Made by a program: the position numbers and the translations under genes
Source: Citrobacter sp. FP75
Lineage (GTDB): Bacteria > Pseudomonadota > Gammaproteobacteria > Enterobacterales > Enterobacteriaceae
Direction of reading: 5' to 3'
Length of the DNA: 64,000 nucleotides
NCBI RefSeq assembly: GCF_018342065.1
Contig: NZ_JAFDOE010000005.1
Span: 248,001-312,000, forward strand
Notes under the pieces: model-generated
The model's database searches: none
Told to the model about the DNA's origin: nothing
Seen by the model: only the letters and a program-made list of their open reading frames with translations
Shown: positions 59,508 through 64,000 of the stretch, one piece after another
Layout: the number at the start of each line of letters is the position of its first letter
Position numbering within the stretch: position 1 is the stretch's first letter

Positions 59508-61127
59508 ATGAGTAACAACGAAATCGTTCAGAAACTCTGGAATCTTTGTGACGTCCTGCGTGACGATGGTATCAACTACAGCGATTACGTCACCGAGCTG
59601 GTGTTACTGCTGTTTATCAAGATGGTGCACGAGAACACCGAAGCGGAAACGCTGGATAAACACATCCTGCCAGAAGGGTGCCGCTGGAGCGATTTAAACA
59701 GCAAATCCGGTCTTAACCTGCTGAACGACTACAAACAAATTCTGCTGAAGCTCTCTACCGGTAAAGACGCCGAAGGCAAACTGGTCCACGCCGACCCGCT
59801 GATCACCGCGATTTATGCCGATGCGCAAACGCGCCTGCGCGAGCCGCGCCACCTGGAGCAGCTGATCCGCTCGCTGGATCAGATCGACTGGTTCAGCGCG
59901 CAGAAAGACGGTCTGGGTGATCTGTATGAAGGGTTGCTGGAAAAGAACGCCGGTGAAACCAAGTCCGGTGCCGGACAGTATTTTACCCCGCGTGCGCTGA
60001 TCAACAGCATGGTACGCTGCATCAAACCGCAGCCGGGCGAAGTGATTCAGGATCCTGCCGCCGGTACTGCGGGCTTTTTGATTGCCGCCGATCAGTACAT
60101 CAAGGCCAATACCGACGACCTGTACGATCTGTCGGACAAAGAGCGCGTGTTCCAGAAGAATAAAGCCTTTATCGGCGTTGAGCTGGTGCCATCTACCCGT
60201 CGTCTGGCGCTGATGAACTGCCTGCTGCACGGGATGGAAGGCGATGAAAAAGGCGTGGTACATCAGGGCAACGCGCTGGGCATGGCCGGGCAGTCGCTGG
60301 CGAAAGCCGATATCATTTTAGCCAACCCTCCGTTTGGTACCTCCAAGGGTGGAGAAGCCAGTATTACCCGCGATGACCTTACCTACAGCACCAGCAATAA
60401 ACAGCTGGCCTTTTTGCAGCATATTTACCGCAACCTGAAGCCGGGCGGTCGTGCTGCCGTTGTGCTGCCTGATAACGTGCTATTTGAAGCTGGGGTCGGT
60501 GCCGACGTACGTCGCGACCTGATGAACAAATGCAACCTGCATACCCTCCTGCGTTTACCAACCGGGATTTTCTACGCGCAGGGCGTGAAAACCAACGTGC
60601 TGTTTTTCACCAAAGGTACCGACGCCGATAAATACCAGGAAGAGAACTGCACCGAAAACGTCTGGGTTTATGACCTGCGCACCAATATGCCGAGCTTCGG
60701 TAAGCGCACACCTTTTACCGAGCTACATCTCAAACCGTTTGAGGATGTGTTTGGCGACAATCCGCGCGGCAACAGCCCACGCACTGAAGGCGAGTGGAGC
60801 TTTAACGCCCGCGAGATTGACGTGGCCGACAGCGAAGAGAACCAGGACACCGAGCAGCACCTGACCACCAGCCGCTGGCGCTGCTTCAGCCGCGAGTGGA
60901 TCCGCACCGCCAAATCCGATTCGCTGGATATCTCCTGGCTGAAGGATAAGGACAGCATCGACGCCGACAGCCTGCCGGAGCCGGACGTGCTGGCGGCAGA
61001 GGCAATGGGCGAGCTGGTGCAGGCGCTGGGCGAGCTGGATGCGCTGATGCGCGAGCTGGGCGCGGGGGATGAGGCGGATGCGCAGCGTCAGTTGCTGGAA
61101 GAAGCGTTTGGTGAGGTGAAGGCATGA
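59508..61127 (+). CDS. hsdM: Type I DNA methyltransferase M subunit HsdM
   Basis: A 539-residue N6-adenine methyltransferase. An N-terminal helical domain (1-150) precedes SAM motif I DPAAGTAGF (182-190) and catalytic motif IV NPPF (273-276). The C-terminal third (TSRWRCFSREWIRTAKSDS onward) is almost identical to EcoKI HsdM as I remember it, while the N-terminal part is much more divergent. It forms M2S with HsdS. Its stop overlaps the hsdS start (ATGA). Confidence 0.96.
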   Translation: MSNNEIVQKLWNLCDVLRDDGINYSDYVTELVLLLFIKMVHENTEAETLDKHILPEGCRWSDLNSKSGLNLLNDYKQILLKLSTGKDAEGKLVHADPLITAIYADAQTRLREPRHLEQLIRSLDQIDWFSAQKDGLGDLYEGLLEKNAGETKSGAGQYFTPRALINSMVRCIKPQPGEVIQDPAAGTAGFLIAADQYIKANTDDLYDLSDKERVFQKNKAFIGVELVPSTRRLALMNCLLHGMEGDEKGVVHQGNALGMAGQSLAKADIILANPPFGTSKGGEASITRDDLTYSTSNKQLAFLQHIYRNLKPGGRAAVVLPDNVLFEAGVGADVRRDLMNKCNLHTLLRLPTGIFYAQGVKTNVLFFTKGTDADKYQEENCTENVWVYDLRTNMPSFGKRTPFTELHLKPFEDVFGDNPRGNSPRTEGEWSFNAREIDVADSEENQDTEQHLTTSRWRCFSREWIRTAKSDSLDISWLKDKDSIDADSLPEPDVLAAEAMGELVQALGELDALMRELGAGDEADAQRQLLEEAFGEVKA

Positions 61128-62491
61128 GTGCGGGGAAATTGCCGGAGGGGTGGGTACAAAGCGAACTGGATAATATACTTCTTACTATTATTGGCGGAGG
61201 TACTCCAAGCAAAGCAGTCCCTGAGTATTATCAAGGTGATATTCCGTGGATGAGTGTCAAGGATATGAATAAACATACCCTTACAGATACTGTCGACCAT
61301 ATTACCAATGATGCGGTAGAAAATAGCAGTACAAATATAATTCCTGCTGGGACACCGATTATTGCAACTCGTATGAGCTTGGGGAAAATTGTTACAGCAT
61401 CTTTTGATTCAGCAATTAACCAGGACTTAAAAGCATTATTCCTATCTAGCGGAGTTGATCGTAATTTCTTTATTCACTGGTACCGTTCGCAGGCGCGGCT
61501 AATCGAAAGTTTAGGGACCGGGACAACGGTAAAGGGAATACGTCTGGAGGTTTTGAAGGCTCTTTCAATTAATCTCCCCCCATTTTTCGAACAAAAAATC
61601 ATCGCCGAAAAGCTCGATACACTGCTGGCGCAGGTGGGCAACACCAAAGCACGTCTTGAGCAAATCCCGCAAATCCTGAAACGTTTTCGTCAGGCGGTGT
61701 TGGCGGCGGCAGTGAGTGGAAAACTGACAAATGCCTCTAGAAACAGCCATAGTCTTATTGACTGGTACAGTACAAATCTCGGGGCCTTGATCGTCGATTC
61801 CTGTAATGGGCTGGCTAAAAGACAAGGATTAAATGGTAATGAAATTACTATTTTGAGATTGGCCGATTTTAAAGATGCTCAACGTATAATTGGCAATGAA
61901 AGGAAAATAAAGTTAGATGCTAAGGAAGAAAATAAATATTCCTTAGCCGATAATGATATTTTGGTTATAAGAGTGAATGGAAGTGCGGACTTAGCTGGTC
62001 GATTTATTGAATATAAGTCAAATGGTGATATTGAAGGATTCTGCGATCATTTTATACGTTTACGCTTAGATTCGAATAAAATCATGTCTAGATTTTTAAC
62101 TTATATTGCAAATGAAGGCGAGGGTAGATTTTATCTGCGCAATAGTTTATCAACAAGTGCAGGACAAAATACTATTAACCAGACATCAATCAAAGGACTT
62201 AGTTTTTTACTTCCCCCATTAGAAGAACAACACGAAATCGTCCGCCGCGTCGAACAACTCTTCGCCTACGCCGATACCATCGAAAAGCAGGTCAACAACG
62301 CCCTGACCCGCGTCAACAGCCTCACCCAGTCGATTCTGGCGAAGGCATTCCGCGGCGAGCTTACCGCCCAGTGGCGTGCTGAAAACCCGGAACTGATCAG
62401 CGGTGAAAACAGCGCCGCCGCGCTGCTGGAAAAAATTAAGGCTGAACGCGCCGCCAGCGGCGGTAAAAAAGCCTCGCGTAAAAAAGCATAA
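61124..62491 (+). CDS. hsdS: Type I specificity subunit HsdS
   Basis: A 455-residue subunit with two target recognition domains (about 12-155 and 204-367). They are separated by a conserved helical spacer (EQKIIAEKLDTLLAQ...IPQILKRFRQAVL, about 156-203) and followed by a second (EIVRRVEQLFAYADTIEKQV, from about 368). The start MSAGKLPEGWV and the spacers are those of the EcoKI (type IA) family. The recognition domains are AT-rich and differ from EcoKI, so the target sequence is different and unknown. Confidence 0.95.
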   Translation: MSAGKLPEGWVQSELDNILLTIIGGGTPSKAVPEYYQGDIPWMSVKDMNKHTLTDTVDHITNDAVENSSTNIIPAGTPIIATRMSLGKIVTASFDSAINQDLKALFLSSGVDRNFFIHWYRSQARLIESLGTGTTVKGIRLEVLKALSINLPPFFEQKIIAEKLDTLLAQVGNTKARLEQIPQILKRFRQAVLAAAVSGKLTNASRNSHSLIDWYSTNLGALIVDSCNGLAKRQGLNGNEITILRLADFKDAQRIIGNERKIKLDAKEENKYSLADNDILVIRVNGSADLAGRFIEYKSNGDIEGFCDHFIRLRLDSNKIMSRFLTYIANEGEGRFYLRNSLSTSAGQNTINQTSIKGLSFLLPPLEEQHEIVRRVEQLFAYADTIEKQVNNALTRVNSLTQSILAKAFRGELTAQWRAENPELISGENSAAALLEKIKAERAASGGKKASRKKA

Positions 62492-62498
62492 TTCTGAT

Positions 62499-62525
62499 AA
62501 AAGCGCACCGGAAGCGTGCGCTTTT
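62499..62525 (+). terminator. Terminator of hsdS
   Basis: AAAAGCGCAC/GTGCGCTTTT with a 7-base loop followed by ATATATTC, 8 bp after the hsdS stop. The A and T flanks make it usable in both directions. Confidence 0.88.
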
Positions 62526-62623
62526 ATATATTCACGCCCTTTTATAACCCGCAAAAATATATCTTACTTATTCCAAATCGCTCTTATTACATTCTGTTTT
62601 TAGCTGGACTTTTCTTTTATTTA

Positions 62624-62639
62624 CTGATGATATGCACAG
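62624..62639. promoter_or_regulatory. LexA box of symE
   Basis: CTGATGATATGCACAG fits CTG-N10-CAG, the SOS box, 79 bp before symE. symE is a LexA-controlled SOS gene in E. coli. Confidence 0.8.
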
Positions 62640-62647
62640 GTATTTAT

Positions 62648-62723
62648 CGCAAGACGCCCGTGCTGCAACACGAGCGCCTCGCTAATCACAATCACTATTG
62701 GAATAGGAATAGAGACCATGACT
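62648..62723 (-). ncRNA. symR: Antisense RNA SymR
   Basis: The minus strand reads AGTCATGGTCTCTATTCC..AATAGTGATTGTGATTAGCG and then a terminator-like stem GGCGCTCGTG/GCACGGGCGTC. The block AATAGTGATTGTGATTAGCG matches the E. coli SymR RNA (77 nt) as I recall it. It overlaps the symE start codon and ribosome-binding site and would block translation. The ends are predicted by analogy. Confidence 0.82.
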
Positions 62724-63062
62724 ACCCCGCATTCTATTGCAGAATTCACAGATCCAGAAGTCTCCCCGGCAAATAATCGTCTGGGTACCGTCAGCTATGC
62801 GAGTCGTTATCCGGATTACACGCATGTTCCGGCAATTATTATGAAAGGCCAGTGGCTGGAAGCCGCCGGTTTTACCACCGGAACCCCATTCGATGTCAGA
62901 GTAATGCCAGGCTGCATTGTACTGACGGCAAAACTGCCGGAGCCGGAAGAACCGGCGTTATTGCAGTCGCTGCGTCGGGTGTGCAAGCTGTCCGCGCGTA
63001 AGCAACAGCAGGTACAGGAGTTTATCGACGTGATTTCAGCGAAGACACGCAGGCAGAAATAA
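62718..63062 (+). CDS. symE: SOS-induced type I toxin SymE
   Basis: A 114-residue protein resembling E. coli SymE throughout ([10 protein letters not shown]-like [37 protein letters not shown]-like [12 protein letters not shown]). It has an AbrB/MazE-like fold yet acts as a toxin that affects nucleic acids and condenses the nucleoid. It is controlled at three levels: LexA, the antisense SymR and proteolysis. It is downstream of hsdS. Confidence 0.93.
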   Translation: MTTPHSIAEFTDPEVSPANNRLGTVSYASRYPDYTHVPAIIMKGQWLEAAGFTTGTPFDVRVMPGCIVLTAKLPEPEEPALLQSLRRVCKLSARKQQQVQEFIDVISAKTRRQK

Positions 63063-63070
63063 CCCCTGTT

Positions 63071-63093
63071 CCCCCTTCAGTCTGTGAAGGGGG
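63071..63093. terminator. Hairpin between symE and yjiS
   Basis: CCCCCTTC/GAAGGGGG with a 7-base loop lies between the convergent genes symE and yjiS. It has no T-run, but the position suits a shared terminator or mRNA end. Confidence 0.5.
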
Positions 63094-63110
63094 ATATCAA
63101 CACCGCACCA

Positions 63111-63275
63111 TCACTCCACCTGATCGCGTCGCAACCCAACGTCCCGCAGTCGCTCGTCACTCATTTGCTGCAATATACGCCGCGTTTGCGCCCGCAGGTG
63201 CCAGCGTTTAATCGCCTGCCAGATCTGCACCAAACCAATAAACGGCTGTTTTGCGTGGTTCTCGTGAAATTCCAT
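63111..63275 (-). CDS. yjiS: Small DUF1127 protein YjiS (54 aa)
   Basis: The minus-strand ATG at 63275 with GGAGGTGGGG upstream encodes 54 residues beginning MEFHENHAKQPFIGLVQIW. The C-terminal pattern TRRILQQMSDERLRDVGLRRDQ is the DUF1127 motif. It matches E. coli YjiS, beside yjiR. These small Arg-rich proteins often have regulatory or stress roles, and some bind RNA; this one is uncharacterised. Confidence 0.92.
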   Translation of the reverse strand: MEFHENHAKQPFIGLVQIWQAIKRWHLRAQTRRILQQMSDERLRDVGLRRDQVE

Positions 63276-63452
63276 ACCCCACCTCCTCACCTTGTCAGAG
63301 GCTTTATCTTCGCGGATTTACCGCTAAACAATACAGACTCAAAAAGTACTTTTATTTAACATACAGATTGGTTAAAACAGTATCTGCACACTGTTTTTTC
63401 CACCGTTCTGTATTGGTTTATCCATCTGTATGGCAACAACGAGGGATACAGC
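63276..63452. promoter_or_regulatory. Divergent control region yjiS/yjiR with repeats
   Basis: ATTGGTT occurs at 63367 and 63412 in the same direction, 45 bp apart, and CATACAG (63360) faces CTGTATG (63426). Paired direct repeats in front of the gene are common for MocR-type autoregulation; this is an inference. Confidence 0.4.
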
Positions 63453-64000
63453 ATGACGCGTTACCAACATCTGGCCACACTACTGGCCGAACGCATTGAG
63501 CAGGGGCTGTATCGCCATGGTGAGAAACTGCCGTCGGTGCGCAGCCTGAGCCAGGAGCACGGGGTGAGTATCAGTACCGTACAGCAGGCGTATCAGATGC
63601 TGGAACAGCGGCAGCTGATCACCCCGCAGCCGCGTTCCGGTTACTTTGTCGCGCCGCAAAAAGCGCAGCCGCCCGTACCGCTGATGTCGCGACCGGTCCA
63701 GCGTCCGGTGGAGATAACCCAGTGGGATCAGGTGCTGGACATGCTGGCAGGTCATGCAGACAAATCGATAATTCCTTTCAGCAGCGGCGTCCCCGATATC
63801 AATCAACCCAGCCTGAAACCGCTCTGGCGCGAATTAAGCCGCGTAGTGCAGCACAATTTAGGCGCGGTGCTGGGCTACGACGAACTGGCCGGATGCCGCG
63901 AACTGCGTAATCAGATTGCCCGTCTGATGCTGGACGGCGGATCGGTAGTGGCTGCGGATGATATCGTGATCACCAGCGGCAGCCAGAGCGGAATGTCGCT
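63453..64000 (+). CDS. yjiR: MocR-type regulator YjiR, 5' part
   Basis: An ATG at 63453 opens a frame that runs off the window (182 residues seen). A GntR winged helix (about 1-70, LPSVRSLSQEHGVSISTVQQAY) is followed by the start of a fold-type I aminotransferase domain with LGYDELAGCRELRNQIA and IVITSGSQSGMSL. Full members are about 470 residues and use PLP as an effector. Its target is unknown. Confidence 0.93.
   Translation, partial: MTRYQHLATLLAERIEQGLYRHGEKLPSVRSLSQEHGVSISTVQQAYQMLEQRQLITPQPRSGYFVAPQKAQPPVPLMSRPVQRPVEITQWDQVLDMLAGHADKSIIPFSSGVPDINQPSLKPLWRELSRVVQHNLGAVLGYDELAGCRELRNQIARLMLDGGSVVAADDIVITSGSQSGMS

Noticed and set aside
62516-62776. An 86-codon frame upstream of and overlapping symE
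   Set aside because: It crosses the LexA box and SymR and reads as Tyr/Phe-rich noise from AT-rich DNA.
63084-63359. A 91-codon plus-strand frame after symE
   Set aside because: It is the complement of the well-supported small gene yjiS.

Overview
The window is chromosomal DNA of an enteric bacterium (Enterobacteriaceae). Gene content and order follow the arcA to hsd/yjiR part of the Escherichia coli K-12 map almost gene for gene. The sequence is somewhat diverged from E. coli, and two loci sit where Salmonella (as I recall its map) has similar extras: a GGDEF gene next to fhuF and a YbaK-like gene. Citrobacter or a close relative is the best guess; genus is an inference from remembered homologues, not a search.

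Layout. 1-8.4 kb: 5' part of yjtD, yjjY, arcA, the creABCD regulon, rob, gpmB, yjjX and trpR. 8.4-19 kb: slt, ettA, the serB-radA-nadR block, ytjB, lplA and the HipA-like gene yjjJ. 19-29 kb: deoCABD nucleoside catabolic operon with two DeoR operators 601 bp apart, the divergent glycyl-radical pair yjjI-yjjW, then yjjV, yjjU, ytjA and osmY. 29-34.3 kb: prfC, yjjG, rimI, holD, rsmC and three tRNA-Leu(CAG) genes. 34.3-45 kb: a small membrane protein, a membrane diguanylate cyclase, fhuF, a YbaK-like protein, the LuxR-type pair yjjQ-bglJ, yjjPB, dnaTC, yjjA and opgB. 45-54.4 kb: L-galactonate genes lgoD/lgoR/lgoT, tsr, and btsT-yjiX-yjiA. 54.4-64 kb: the 'immigration control region' with an Mrr-like endonuclease gene that looks frameshifted, a complete type I restriction-modification operon hsdR-hsdM-hsdS, the SOS-controlled symE toxin with its antisense RNA SymR, yjiS, and the 5' part of the MocR-type regulator yjiR. 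mcrBC, which lies next to symE in K-12, is absent.

Regulatory sites readable from the sequence include two FNR-like boxes before arcA, a Cre tag inside the end of creC, the trp operator of trpR, DeoR and CRP sites of deo, a Fur-like box at fhuF, a strong promoter for the leucine tRNAs, a flagellar sigma-28 promoter for tsr, a CRP site for btsT and a LexA box for symE. Several REP/BIME units and one ERIC element occupy intergenic gaps.

Most of the window is ordinary core genome. The parts that merit attention are the defence island (frameshifted mrr, mosaic hsd genes, symE/SymR), the uncharacterised glycyl-radical pair yjjI/yjjW sharing DNA with the deo control region, and repeat structures in the deo operon, upstream of yjjJ and between btsT and yjiX.
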